NCBI GenBank assembly: GCA_022835595.1
Contig: BQUP01000008.1
Span: 868,001-932,000 of the forward strand
Reading direction: 5' to 3'
DNA length: 64,000 nt
Origin: Cystobasidium ongulense
Lineage: Eukaryota > Basidiomycota > Cystobasidiomycetes > Cystobasidiales > Cystobasidiaceae
The position numbers and the translations under genes are program-made. Below, piece after piece: positions 11,788-24,626 of this stretch (its first letter is position 1; each line of letters begins with the position of its first letter). The notes beneath the pieces are model-generated. The model was not told the DNA's origin. It saw only the letters and a list, made by a program, of their open reading frames with translations, and ran no database searches.

Positions 11788-12906
11788 ATGTACACAACCG
11801 GCTGGGGCTTTCACACTGACTGGGAGCACCTCGTCAAGGCGGCTTATGTCTGGCGAGCCATCCGACCGCTCAGGCTCGTTCGTATTCGACATGCAAAACA
11901 ACTTGCAAGTGGCACAGCTCGCGTCAATCTAGCATCTCTGCCTGCAGAACTCTTTCAAATAATAGAGAACGACGTAGTCGAGGCGACGCAAACTCGACTG
12001 GACCTAGAAGAACCCTTCATGTTTCGTGATGGTTGCTGTTTCGATGCTCAATGCAAGGCGGCGTACGAGGACCCGTATTACGACATGTTTCTCGATTTCG
12101 CAGTCGACAGGGAATATGATCTAGAAGATGACGATGACTACTTACGCGCTCGCGATGATTTCGACGAGACTGCAGAAGGGCAGGCTCTTATAGACGCCTG
12201 TATGGACGCGCATGAAGACTCCGGCGAATGCGTCCGTTTAGAGAGTTCAGTCGAATTTTGGTACGAGCTAAACATTGGAGGCCCATTCGATTGTTGCACG
12301 AATAATGACATCGAGATGATTGTGAGGGGACTCGTCGCATCCCGGAAGTTTCGTTGTAGTTGACAAAGTACCACAGCTGAATTTAACGGAGGAAGCCGTT
12401 CAAACCCTGATAAATGACTACAACTTGGAGCTATGCAGGCGATCAGACGAAGGTGAGCCACATGAGCCCTTTCGCTGCCGTGCGAATAAAATATGTTGAT
12501 CCTTTCTCGCACTGCAGGCTATGGCTTTTGGGCGGAAAGCCCTGTGTCGCTTCTTTTTGATGGTACCACCAGACATCAGCAGAGATTGACTAGAAGTATC
12601 ACATCGTACACCGCAACTGAGTTCAGTCACTCCAAATTCGAAAAATCATCTAAACTTGTGCCCATCAAGTTGCTATCACCCCCGGCAGGCGCTGCTGAAG
12701 CGGAGTCTAGCTTGGAGGCATTGGACTACATCAAGTGGATGACACTAGAGGAGGTTGACGACGAAGAAATCGTACACTGTGAATATGCTTACAGAGTTAT
12801 CGGTGAACATTCGGCTAGGGTAAGTGAGCAAGGTTCTGCTCGCAATGACTTGTTCATGACATCTTCCTGTTTCCGCAGACAATTCAGGCTTGGAGAGGTG
12901 GACACT
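11788..12906 (+). pseudogene. F-box-like family, copy 2 (one frameshift)
   Basis: Starts MYTTGWGFHTDWEHL and carries the F-box-like segment LASLPAELFQIIENDVV, followed by a very acidic stretch (LEDDDDYLRARDDF). The first frame stops at 12363. Sequence homologous to copy 1 goes on one base out of frame (VVVDKVPQLNLTEEAVQTLI), then crosses a good intron (about 12471-12523) into GYGFWAESPVSLL and another (about 12819-12879) into TIQAWRGGH and a stop near 12906. An alternative is an 84-nt intron at 12261-12344, which would restore the frame but remove sequence that aligns with copy 1. It is therefore either a nearly intact gene with an odd intron or a young pseudogene. No function is recognised beyond possible SCF-type protein binding. 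Confidence 0.5.
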
Positions 12907-13403
12907 AGGACAATATGATCAATCTGGACACCAGTGCTCCAGTACATTCATATCAGTGTAGACTGATGACAACGTTTTGAAGTATCAACAGGAAATAATC
13001 AGCGGCGAAAAAGCCAATCCCGAACTGGTTCACGATACTGCATGACCTAATCCAACAAGCAAGATCCTTCTGCCTAGTGTTCTGCTTCAACCCCACTTGA
13101 CTGGATCCTCTATGAGTAAAATACCAACAAATCAATTCCCGACAATACTTACAGGCCTTCTACTCACATATCAATTCCTTTTGCAACGCTGTTTAAGTTT
13201 CGTGTATGTCAGATAGTCTCAAATGTCCATGCTGCTCGTGCCCTGTAACGCACGTTAGGCTTCTCTGCTATAGTACCCCTCACCTTTGCTGCTGCCGTTG
13301 TTGTGGCGTTGCTTGGGGCTTTGAAGAACTAGCGGCGATTCTGCCGTTTGCAACTTGCCTTTGGACGACCGACCTGCAGGCTGTCGGATCCAACGATTCG
13401 TCA
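12907..13403. other. Intergenic, no gene seen
   Basis: About 500 bp between copy 2 of the F-box-like family and the TFIIE beta start. It should carry the promoter of the latter. No motif stands out. Confidence 0.4.
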
Positions 13404-14666
13404 ATGTCCTCGCCTGCAGATGCGAAGAAGAAGCACAGCCACGGATACCATCATCATGGCCATTCTGGCGGAGGTGCTGCAAGTGCAAGTGGTGGAGGGC
13501 AGCAGCAGAATAAGAAACCAAAGATAGAGGGTCAGTCTCGTTCTGCGGAGCTTGCACGACTCACGAGGTCGTGCAGGCGATGAAACTCAGCTACAGGTGT
13601 TGAAGCTTGATTTGCTTTCTTACTCGTTTCGCTCGTGACTGCTATGCTTCCTCCATCATGTCGCTGGGCCTCCATTCGAATTGTACACGATGGCAAACAG
13701 GCTCCGTTGCCCCAAGTATCAAGGCGACAGGCGTGGCAGGCGCACCAAACGATACCGGCGTTGGTCGACACTTTGGTACTCAGATCCTCTACGCTGTCGG
13801 CTACCTCAAGGAGCACCCGAACAACCCAATTCGACTGGAAGAGCTCGCGGCCTTTTCGAGGGTCAACGAACTCCAGCATAACTCCGAACTTTTGACAGCA
13901 TTCAGAGCTCATGACAAAGTCAATTATGACGAAAAGCTCGACTTGTACAGCTACAAGGTGCGTTGAATATCTCAGCATGTGATACCCGGTCCTGCTGACC
14001 CATTTCCTGGCCTGCCTTTCCATAGCCTGACTTTCTGCTGAGAAACAATGCCGAGCTCCTTGCACTACTTCGGCGCTACTCTCCTCGTGGTGGAATGATG
14101 GTAAAGAAGCTCCAAGAGTCATGGCCGAATGCTAGGCAAGCGATTGAAGAGTTGGAACAAGAGGGTAAAGTCCTGGTCATCAGAACTGGTGGAGGCGACG
14201 GCAAGGAAGGGCACATGAAGATGGTCTTCTGGAACGAGATTGGAGATATGCCCCAGATAGATCAAGGTAAGCCTCTCTACCATTCAATGATCACCTTGAG
14301 CTGGATATCGACTGGGCCTTGTCCTTCTTAGAATTCAAGGACATGTGGCACGGGCTCAAGCTACCAGACCCTGTACAGATAGCAAAAGAGCTAGAAGAAG
14401 GTAAGATGGCGTTGCTGTCTTTGGGGGTTGTCTGGACCGGTCTGACGTGTATCTCTACTCCAGGTGGTATGAAAACAACCTCTACCATTGCTTCGGAACT
14501 TCCACCGCCTACCGATAAGAAGAAAGGCAAAGGGAAGAAAGGCCAAGGCAACAGACGTATCAAGCTGCAGAATACACATCTCAAAGAGCTGGGTATCGAT
14601 TTGTCCAAGGACTTTGTGAAGCCGGGGGCATCATCCGCAAGTGGTGGTGCTACTAAGAAGAAGTAG
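13404..14666 (+). CDS. TFA2: Transcription initiation factor IIE subunit beta
   Basis: TFIIE beta joins TFIIE alpha at RNA polymerase II promoters and helps TFIIH loading and promoter melting. Five exons fit: 13404-13530, 13701-13957, 14026-14266, 14332-14400 and 14464-14666. The N-terminus is His/Gly/Gln-rich and disordered. The winged-helix core follows, with LGTQILYAVGYLKEH and PIRLEELAAFSRV, then LLRNNAELLALLRRYSPRGGMMVKKLQESWP and VLVIRTGG...MVFWNE. The C-terminus is a basic helix and Lys-rich tail (NRRIKLQNTHLKELGIDLSKDF) typical of the family. The start at 13404 is the first ATG in the frame of exon 1. The long first intron (170 nt) is supported by the join IEG-SVAPSIKATG. Identification is strong. 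Confidence 0.93.
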
Positions 14667-15036
14667 TGGCACCTGCATTGTTTCAGTCCGCAGATAGTAT
14701 CTCAGTATAAAGTTGTTGTATTTGCCCTATACCATCGCAAATTTCGTTCTCGCAGCTGTTGTAACTGTACTTCCTCAAAAATAGACAGGCCTTCGATCAC
14801 CTTTTCAAGGCTAACATGACTCTTCCTGACTTGCTCGTTGCTTCCTGACTTGAAACAAACTTCTTGACCATTACCACTGCTCATACAATCCACCGCTCAA
14901 GTGAGTGCAGGACTATTATCTCGCTCTTGCAGCTTGGCGCCCGCTCACGTTCAACCTCACTATCGGCTTATCGTCCGCGTCTGACCTCAACTGCTGACTC
15001 GCAAAGGCTGTCAACAACTCAGCTTCACACAACAAC
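14667..15036. other. Intergenic, no gene seen
   Basis: 370 bp between the TFIIE beta stop and the aminotransferase start, both on the plus strand. It should hold the 3' UTR of one and the promoter of the other. Nothing else is visible. Confidence 0.4.
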
Positions 15037-17165
15037 ATGAACGTCGCAAAGCGCTGCCTGTCCACCAGCCCAGCTCGCAGAGCATCTGTCAGCCTCGCCG
15101 AGTTTGGAGTACGTCATGTGACTCGCTTGTCGAGCTTGCAGGATATGGGCTAATTGGATTCCGTCGTAGAAACAACATGTCGTCAAAGGTGTTGGTAGAT
15201 TGACAGAGCACGTACTGGTGAGCATTGAGTAGACGTGCATAGTACCATGACTGCCGCTCACTCAAAATGGTATCTGACAGTTGAAAGGCGAAGGTCAGCA
15301 CCGTTACCGTCTGGTACACCTCGACATGAACTGACGAGTGCGTGTATATCAGGAGCTTGGATTACAACTGCACCTTCGGATCAAAGTAAGTCCAGTATAC
15401 GGAGCCGTCCGGAATATACGATTATAGTCTGACTCTTCCTCGCAGCCTTTGAAACGCAAGGTACCGCTAGCACAAGCCGAAAGATGCTGGACTTGTAAGC
15501 CAGTCGCGAAACTATTTCCAGTCTAGTTCTGAAGGCTGCTATTCAGTACAAGCGGCATCGGCGTTGCCAATCTAGGCCATTGCCATCCTGCCGTTACTCA
15601 GGCAGCTCAGAAGCAATGCGGCGAAATAGTAAGGCGTGCCCATTCGCTATAGTGTGCGCTTGTTGACTATATAATTTACGGTGTCCAGGTTCATGCTCAA
15701 GTGAACATTGGCTTCTCGAAGCCATACCTAGAGCTCGTCAACGCTCTTCTGCCGGTAATGCCTCGTACGGCTGCAACTACCTTGCCAGCACTCAGCGAGC
15801 CAGCATGCTGAGACACACTATATGTGCAGATCCTTCGCTGGATACCTTCTTCTTTTGGAATTCGGGAGCCGAGGCTGTGGAGGCGGCTGTTAAATTAGCT
15901 CGTATGGCTACTGGTCGTCAAAACATAATCGCGATGAATGGCTCGTACCACGGACGCACGTTCGGTACGATGGCTTTGACTAAGAGCAAGACTATCTATT
16001 CGGCGGGGTGGGAATTCACTCATTCCTTCATATCTCGGTCTAAACTGATTTCGGATTTGTACTTTGCCAGATTCGCACCTCTGATGCCTGGCGTACTTCC
16101 CACCCCTTTCCCGTATTGGCATCAATTGGGCGTACCGAAAGACACTGATCCGCAGGAAATGTCGGATCAGTGTTTGTACCAACTCGAACTTCTGCTAGCT
16201 CAGCAGTCTGCACCGCGTGATACAGCTGCTATCCTCCTCGAGCCTGTGCTGTTAGTTGACTTCCCCATCATCAAGTAGAGGCAACATACTGACTCGACTC
16301 GAGCAGCGGTGAAGGTGGCTATGTACCAGCAAACAAACACTTCCTTGAGGGTCTACAGACTATCTGCAATCGTGAGGGAATCATGCTCATCATCGATGAG
16401 GTGCAAAGTGGCTTCGGAAGATGCGGTTCATATTTCGCCATCGAGAGTATTGCACCTGGCCTCAAGCCAGATATAATGATCATGGCAAAGGGCATTGCAA
16501 ATGTAGGTGCAGCTTGAGTCGCCTAAAGCGATCACCTGAATTGACTTCCCTTGCTGTTACAGGGTTTCCCATTGTCTGGCATCGTCACGCGCAAGGAGCT
16601 CGCAGATAAGCAACCTCCTGGAAGCATGGGCGGGACATATGCAGGAAACGCAGTCAGCTGCGCAGCTGGTGTGGCATGCGCAAAGGTCATGAAGGAGGAT
16701 AATATTCTGGACAACGTCAAATCTCGGTATGGATTTTTTGTCAAAGCACAACACTGCAACCCGCTAACGCTAGCTGTCTTTCTTCACAGATCGGATCAGT
16801 TGCTTGTGGGACTCAAGGAGCTCCAACAAGATTCGGCTACATCTCATCTTATCGCAGACGTTCGAGGTTTAGGCCTAATGATCGGAGTCGAGTTCAACGC
16901 ACCCAAACCAGCGTTTGGACTCAAGCTACCCAAATCAGCAGCTACATCAGACAATACTGCGGCATCACCAAACTCGCATACCCCGCCTGAGAAGCTAGCT
17001 TCTCGAGTTGCTGGCAAATGTATCGAAAAGGGAATGTATATCCTTACTACCTCAGTATATGAGACCATCCGCTTCATTCCACCTTTGACAATCACAGACG
17101 AAGAAATGGCAAAGGGTATCAAGATCTTCCAGGAGGCAGTCCGCGAGGTCGCAAAAGAAGGTTAG
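15037..17165 (+). CDS. Class III PLP-dependent aminotransferase, probably mitochondrial
   Basis: A fold-type I aminotransferase of the omega group (GabT, acetylornithine and AGXT2 relatives), moving an amino group to a keto acid. The N-terminus [19 protein letters not shown] is basic and Ser-rich like a mitochondrial presequence. About ten exons assemble to give the family blocks in order: [95 protein letters not shown] with the Schiff-base Lys, and [17 protein letters not shown]. The C-terminus has the usual substrate-domain end ([13 protein letters not shown]). Exact substrate is uncertain; 4-aminobutyrate or a similar omega-amino acid is the usual annotation. It is not an obvious match to yeast Uga1. 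A Thr/Pro/Ser-rich insert sits near residues 370-395. Confidence 0.88.
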
Positions 17166-17491
17166 ACAATGTTATTATGTAGGAAACAAGCATCTATTGC
17201 ATCTAGCATTCATGACAATGTATAAACAGAAAGATCACGTTATCGAGGTATTCAATATTCAAAAAGAGTGGAAGGGCTGTCTCATCGGGATCGTGAAGTG
17301 TATAAGCTATGAAAATGGCATGTTTGCTAATGATGTTCCGGTTTTCTTTTTCTTCGTACAAATAGAGCATATATGGCAAGGCGCGGTGAGAGCGAAAAGG
17401 TTGTTCGTGTATGAATGACCGACGAACTACACGTGGTTTGGTACAATCTATCTATCGAAAAAGGTTGAATCGTCGTGATGATATGAGATCG
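17166..17491. other. Convergent 3' region
   Basis: 326 bp between the convergent stops of the aminotransferase and the zinc-finger gene. It is AT-rich and should contain both 3' UTRs and polyadenylation sites. No gene is seen. Confidence 0.45.
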
Positions 17492-19411
17492 TTACATGCG
17501 GAGGCTGTCAAGCCGGTGTTCAATACTAGTAGCTGTATCTTCGATGTGTAAAGTCTTCGGTTCCTTCATTTTATCACTATGTTCAAAGTCTCTAAACTTG
17601 GACGAAGGAGGAGTTCTCAAAGCTTTCGAAGCACTTTCAGGGCTCGAAACGCTACTTGTAGACCCATTCGAATTGACAGAGGTAGAAGGAGAGTCGGCAT
17701 CCGAAGGAGAAGAGTTTGAGAATGCGAATGAACAGCCTGATGATTGTGATCCTGTAGGAGAGGGAGTGACTGGTCTGTCCATCTCGATAATCTTGGCTCG
17801 CTGGGCAGGAAGCTGGGTATCTTGGTCATGGGAGTATCTGCCATAGCCAGAGTCATATAAGAACGCAGCACTTTCAGGTGCAGGGCTGCGTGCTTGATCG
17901 GAAGTAGAGATGGACGCATCTTGCTGGAAACCAAAGACCTGCCTGTAGACTGGACCTAGACTGTGAGCCGGAGGCATCGGACCGAAGGGTGACTGAAGAG
18001 CGGGTGCACCGGGCATTGATACAGGTCCAGCCTGCATCGGAGCATACGCAGTGTGGGGCTGCGGCATATTCGGCTGAGTGAACGGGCCAGTCAAATGGAC
18101 AGCAGGATCGAGTAGAGCATGTCCTCGAAGTGCCGTATGTCTAGGCGGTGTAGCATAGACAGGATAGACAGATCGACCAGTCACTGAAGCATACAGTGGA
18201 TTCTGAGCAACATCAGCCATGCTAGCTAGCATAGAAGGATGGATATTCGCGTTGCCTTCGGCAAAAGGGCAGCAACGCATGCAGAACTTGCGGCGGCGCC
18301 AGTTCTGTGGGCACAGCATGTAGAAGTAGTCAGTGAGGAGCATCGTAAAAGGCGAGGCAGAGCATGACTCACAATGAAAGAGCACACTAGGCAGCTCCAG
18401 TCGCCTGGCTGGACCTTCATAGGGCCCTTGTGACCTGTGTTCACGCTATAACAAGAATTGATTGCGGTCAGTATAGTTCGGCGTGAACACTGGATCATAC
18501 ACGCCTAGACTTACACTGGAGGCAAATTAGGGCTCATGTTACCAAGAGGCTGAGTCATGCCAGGGAGAGGCTCCATAGCGGTAAACACTTTATGCTGCAT
18601 ATTGTGCATTGCTGGATTGTTGGAGCGGACTGGGTACGATGTAGGACCGTAAGCAAATTGCAGAGATGGCGCCATGGGTATACCGGCGAGGGAAGGACTC
18701 CTCTGAAGCGACAGGTCAAGTGGAGAAGGAGTCTGATAGGATTCGCCAAATGTACCGATAGCACTACGATCCAAGCCTAGATTGATTCGTAAAGCCTCAC
18801 TAGCGGCAATGACGCTTGGGAAGATGGTTGTAACGCCATTTAGATGGACTTGATTGTTGCTGTTGTTGAGATATGCGGGAGAATGCCTAGCGGTAGTACA
18901 AGCAGGAGTACAGGCATAGTCAAACGAAGGACGGATGGAGCCAGCGTGATATGGGGCGTTCAATTTTACTCCAGCAGGTGTATAAGGTGGAGGAGGGAGA
19001 TGCTGTTCCGGTGAAGCAAATCTGCCAGTGAAATCTGGACCATGGGCTACCGAAGGGCGGTCGTGAGGCAGACTTGGCGATTGGCGCATCGAAGTAGATG
19101 GAGTTGAGAAGATTACATGCTTCTTCTGCTTCTTGGCTGCGGCTGCGAGGACTGCTGCGTCTGGTTTGGGAGGAAGAGTAGCCACCTTGCGTTCGATAAT
19201 GCTAGCCATTGTAGTGTGACTTGTAGTAGGGGGTGTTCTCAAGGAACGTGTATCGTTTTCAGTATATACTGTGGATGAGGCAGGGGTGGCGGCAGCACGC
19301 GACGAAGCACTGATAATGCGTGTAGGAAGCCAGTCAGCAACCAGCGTCTGGTGCAAGTACAGATGCAACTCACGTCGTCGCAGCAGACACGTTCTTGTGC
19401 CCGGCAGCCAT
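17492..19411 (-). CDS. RanBP2-type zinc-finger protein with long disordered regions
   Basis: One RanBP2-type zinc finger is visible once two exons are joined: GDWSCLVCSFI (about 18374-18410) and NWRRRKFCMRCCPFA (from about 18310). The pattern W-x-C-x2-C-x3-N-x6-C-x2-C holds and all four Cys are present. Such fingers bind single-stranded RNA or ubiquitin. The rest is low complexity: about 300 residues N-terminal rich in Ser/Pro/Ala with an early Lys-rich segment (KKQKKHVIF), and a C-terminal half rich in Pro/Met/Ser. The start is uncertain: an upstream exon (MAAGHKNVSAAT) joins in frame through an intron with GTGAGT donor near 19372, giving a start at 19411, and an open frame allows an earlier ATG at 19489. 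No named orthologue is claimed. Confidence 0.75.
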
Positions 19412-20518
19412 GGCGAGGGCAGCCTTGGTTGGGACGACCTGCTCAGACTGACTCCTCCGACGGAGCGGAGGCCTGTCGAGGGCGACCATTGCGCAGCGAT
19501 GCCCTGTTGGAGATCGACGGGAGCGATGCGATGCGAGTCCGAGTGAGTCGAGCAGTGCAGCTCTGGGTGCAGCAGAATACGCTCGAATGACGGTGGTCCC
19601 TGCAGGCTGGTGGAATCGGAGAGTGTCAGATTGCCGATGGGCCGGAGAGAGGAGACGAGAGGAGAGACCATCCACGCCCCTCGACCGTCAGAAACGATCC
19701 ACGTCAGTCGCCCCTACCTCGCAAGGCTGCCCAGGGGAAGGCAAAGGAAGGCGAAGAAAGGCCAAGGGGGACCTATTTCTGCAGAAAGGAGGAGCATTGT
19801 CATGGCCAAAGAATGTGCAGCGCGCCGAGTTGCATGAACTTGGCAGCTCGACAGCTGGATGGACGTCATCATTTCGTCTCTCGTATCCTGTCAGGAGCAG
19901 CGGCTTCGTATTGTATCGCTGCCTGCAGGACAAGTACAGACGCGCCATCATGAAAGCCGTCGAGGAAGAGCAAATAGACCACGAAGCGTATTGGAGTGGA
20001 TTGTCATGATCCGGTCACGCAGTATCGATGCTGCGTACCGTATCGGCGTGCTTGGGTCTGCTTCGTTTGCATTGCATTGCATGGCTTGCCTTGCTGCTTG
20101 GACTCGCTCGGCTTCTTCATTCTTGAGCGCTCGAGAATGACGATGCACGATGGCATGGCGCGGCACATTGTCGGCTGTCAGGAATGTGCTGCACTGATGC
20201 CTGTCTTCCCTCTTTCATGCTCTACTCGCAGCTGTGGTGAATGGATGATGGAAAAGAGAGCAAGCTGAGGCGGCGGGTAGCCAGAAAGAAAGACGTTGGT
20301 GGCAATATGCTGTCACCTTCCAACGGTACGGACGTGGGGCTACCTTGCTAATACTATTCTACACTAATGCTACATGTTGAAGGCTATTACTCTACTAAGA
20401 ATGGCCAAAAGGCTTCAAGGACAATCTAGGCGATGATATAAAAAGTCAACTCTGCTGAAGATTGATTCAAGTTAAAGCTGGACCGAACTCTTAGCTTGCC
20501 AATATGCTATTGAATCTA
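19412..20518. other. Intergenic, no convincing gene
   Basis: 1.1 kb between the zinc-finger gene start and the Ppg1-like gene stop. Open frames up to 140 codons occur on the plus strand (19587-20009) but show no family motifs and overlap the probable 5' end of the zinc-finger gene. A run of CATTG/GCATTGCATGG repeats occurs near 20067-20085. Confidence 0.4.
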
Positions 20519-22090
20519 CTAAAGGAAGTATTGCTGCATTGATGGCAAGGCCAATTTCAGTGTTATCCAGGTCCCCGATCCTTCAGATATGCCACTTACA
20601 GATGCAGAGAACCGGTTCGGCGGCTGTCTGTCTTGTCCCGGTACTATAGGCAAGGCACGGAGAAGCAAAATTAGCGGCCACACCATCATACTGTGCTTAT
20701 AAATCGTGCAATAATCTCAGACCCACCCGCATCGAATATCTTGAAGCTAGCATCATCCACTTTCCCACCTTCCCGAATCTCCATAACAGAAGCCACATTC
20801 CCACATCTGTAACAATAGTTAGGCGCACTCCAAACAGTAACCAGACTATTATCAAACATGTATTTAAAGCCTTCTTGAACTAACTGATGTGCTCGCGCTA
20901 TCAGTGATATCGAATTAACGTGATTGAACTGTATATTGTGCGAGAGTGGCGTAGAATATGTCAGTAAGCAGAGACTGGCCATGACGAGACACGTTAACAG
21001 ATATGAAAATCAGCTTACCTCCGCTGTAACTTTGGCTCCAAACAGCCAGCCAGCTCCTCGTGGCGACACTGACCACGTCTCTATATCTTCAGGGTCCGAC
21101 CAGACGAGATCTGATTGACACGCAGGGTGACGTCAGTTCCTGCATGAGATGTGATACACTTACTTGGATGATGCATGCTTACCGCAGAATGCTCCCTCGT
21201 GTGGTATCTCCTGCGTACGAGCTATCACTCGAACCTGATCCAGCGTTCTAATCTCGGGAGACAGACCACCATGTACGCAGAGAATTTCGCCATCGACAAT
21301 CTGTTCCAAGGATAGAGTTGCAAAATTGCAAAGTTACTGCTGAGCCATTGCTCATTGATTTTACTTGATTCAAAGCGTAAAGAGGATACGTACCGCTGCT
21401 AGATTGAGGTAATCGAAGACTTCGCAGCAATGCCGCCACACATTCGCGTTGCCGTACTTCTGTTGACATTCATCTGCATGTTTTTGGTTTCGATAATCAG
21501 TCTTAGTTCTCTAGAGGAGCCTGATCAATTCTCTCGAAGATGCACGTACCATAGAAGCCGTATACTTGTGTAATTTGCCGCGATTCGTGATTGCCTCGTA
21601 GTAAAGTGACTCTGTCCGGATATCTTTACGTATGATGAGTATGTGTTGCATCAGTGTTGGGTGATGTACAATAATGCATGCAGTGATGCTTATAGTAAGG
21701 TAGGTAGGTTGCGTACCGTGCTTTCAGGACGAGCAGGAGAGTGAGCGTTTCTAGGGAGTAATGCCCTCTGTCTACGAAGTCTCCCTGCGTATATATCATA
21801 TTAGCATGTTATTATAGCGAAGCATTGTCCTTTGTGAAGGTGTAGTAGCTGACCATAAATACATAACTCGTCCCAGGACATTCACCCGCTATGCGAAACA
21901 GCTCTAGTACGTCCCAGAATTGACCATGTATATCACCAACGACGGTAATAGGCGAGGAAACAGGCTGAACATTTGATTCTTCCAATAGTTGACTCTTGAC
22001 TATATCGCATAATACTCTCATCTGAGGTTCGGTCAATGGTCGACATTGTGTGATTTGAGCTAGCCAGGCGTCTAGATTCGCTGAAGACAT
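20519..22090 (-). CDS. PPG1: PP2A-like serine/threonine phosphatase, Ppg1 type
   Basis: A PPP-family metallophosphatase with all metal and catalytic blocks: [79 protein letters not shown] and [17 protein letters not shown]. Residues resemble Ppg1/PP6 more than PP2A proper; Ppg1 in yeast takes part in glycogen accumulation and STRIPAK-like Far complex signalling. Seven or more introns are needed. The last is easy to miss: with an intron at 20644-20726, the final exon (20519-20643) ends MQQYFL, matching the YFL methylation-type tail of PP2A-like enzymes, whereas reading on gives an unrelated ending. Start at 22090 is the family-length N-terminus ([13 protein letters not shown]). It is a tandem paralogue of the PP2A gene at 23000. 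Confidence 0.88.
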
Positions 22091-22999
22091 GGCAACAGGG
22101 CCCGCTCTGTCGCGCGTAGACAGACGCACAGCTATCTACGAAGCCCTACGTACGAAAGTGGTGCTCGCTGCTGTTAGTGCTGTTGAGCGTTGTTCAAGCT
22201 GAAGAAGCGACAGCAGCGACCGACTTGCGGAACAGGTGATCGTAGGTCGCTTTTGACGGTATCCATCAATAATGCAAGCAATGCGACCTAGCGCGTCAGA
22301 ACAGACCCAGTCAACGTACAAGAGCTCTAGTGCTGCCTTGGAACAATACTCTTGCTTTTTGCAGATAAACACGAGGCAGGCGCTAACGATCGCGATTATG
22401 ACAATCTAACACGATAATTACAAGTAAGACTGGAAACAGCGGCTGGATCGGATCTGTGCTGATGCAACAGTAGAGCAAGCTGGAAGAGGGCAAAGAAGTG
22501 TATTTGAAGAGTGTCGAGAAAGGTGGAAAGTGGAATCGGCGCTGTGTCATCGGGTTGTGGACGAGGGCGGGATCCAGCTTGCATAGATAGAGAGAGGAAG
22601 AGAGAAAGGTAAATGACAGCAGGTGTATCATCGTCCTGAAACAAAGCGGTCGACAAGGCAGCACAGAGTGCAGACGATTCCATTACTCGTTGCTTCAGGT
22701 CTGGGTAGGATATAGCTCGGACTTGGTACAATTCGTTAAACTAAGGGGAAGAGGGTTCGGTGATGCGCTCTAAAAACGAAGACCTCTTCATGGAAGAGGC
22801 GGGTAAAAAGGCCAAACCATTGGAAAATACTCTCTAAACTGGCCTTTCTTTTCTTGATTCTTTGACACAAAAAGCATTTTATTAGTCGAAATTGGAATTC
22901 TTGGTTTCTTTGCGACGACTTTTAACTATCATTGATTGTTATCACCTTGACGATGACTGCTTTGCTTGTTATCTCGCCTTCTTTGTGCGTATTTTGCTT
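22091..22999. other. Intergenic between tandem phosphatase genes
   Basis: About 900 bp separating the PP2A stop from the Ppg1-like start, both minus strand. No gene is supported. Short overlapping minus-strand frames at 22383-22731 have no motifs; this part is purine-rich on the plus strand (AGAGAGAGGAAGAGAGAAAGG near 22588), as is common in fungal promoters. Confidence 0.45.

Positions 23000-24626
<1,627 letters not shown>

Noticed and set aside
19587-20009. A 140-codon plus-strand frame near the zinc-finger gene start
   Set aside because: No recognisable motif, no splice partners, and overlap with the probable 5' end of the minus-strand gene.
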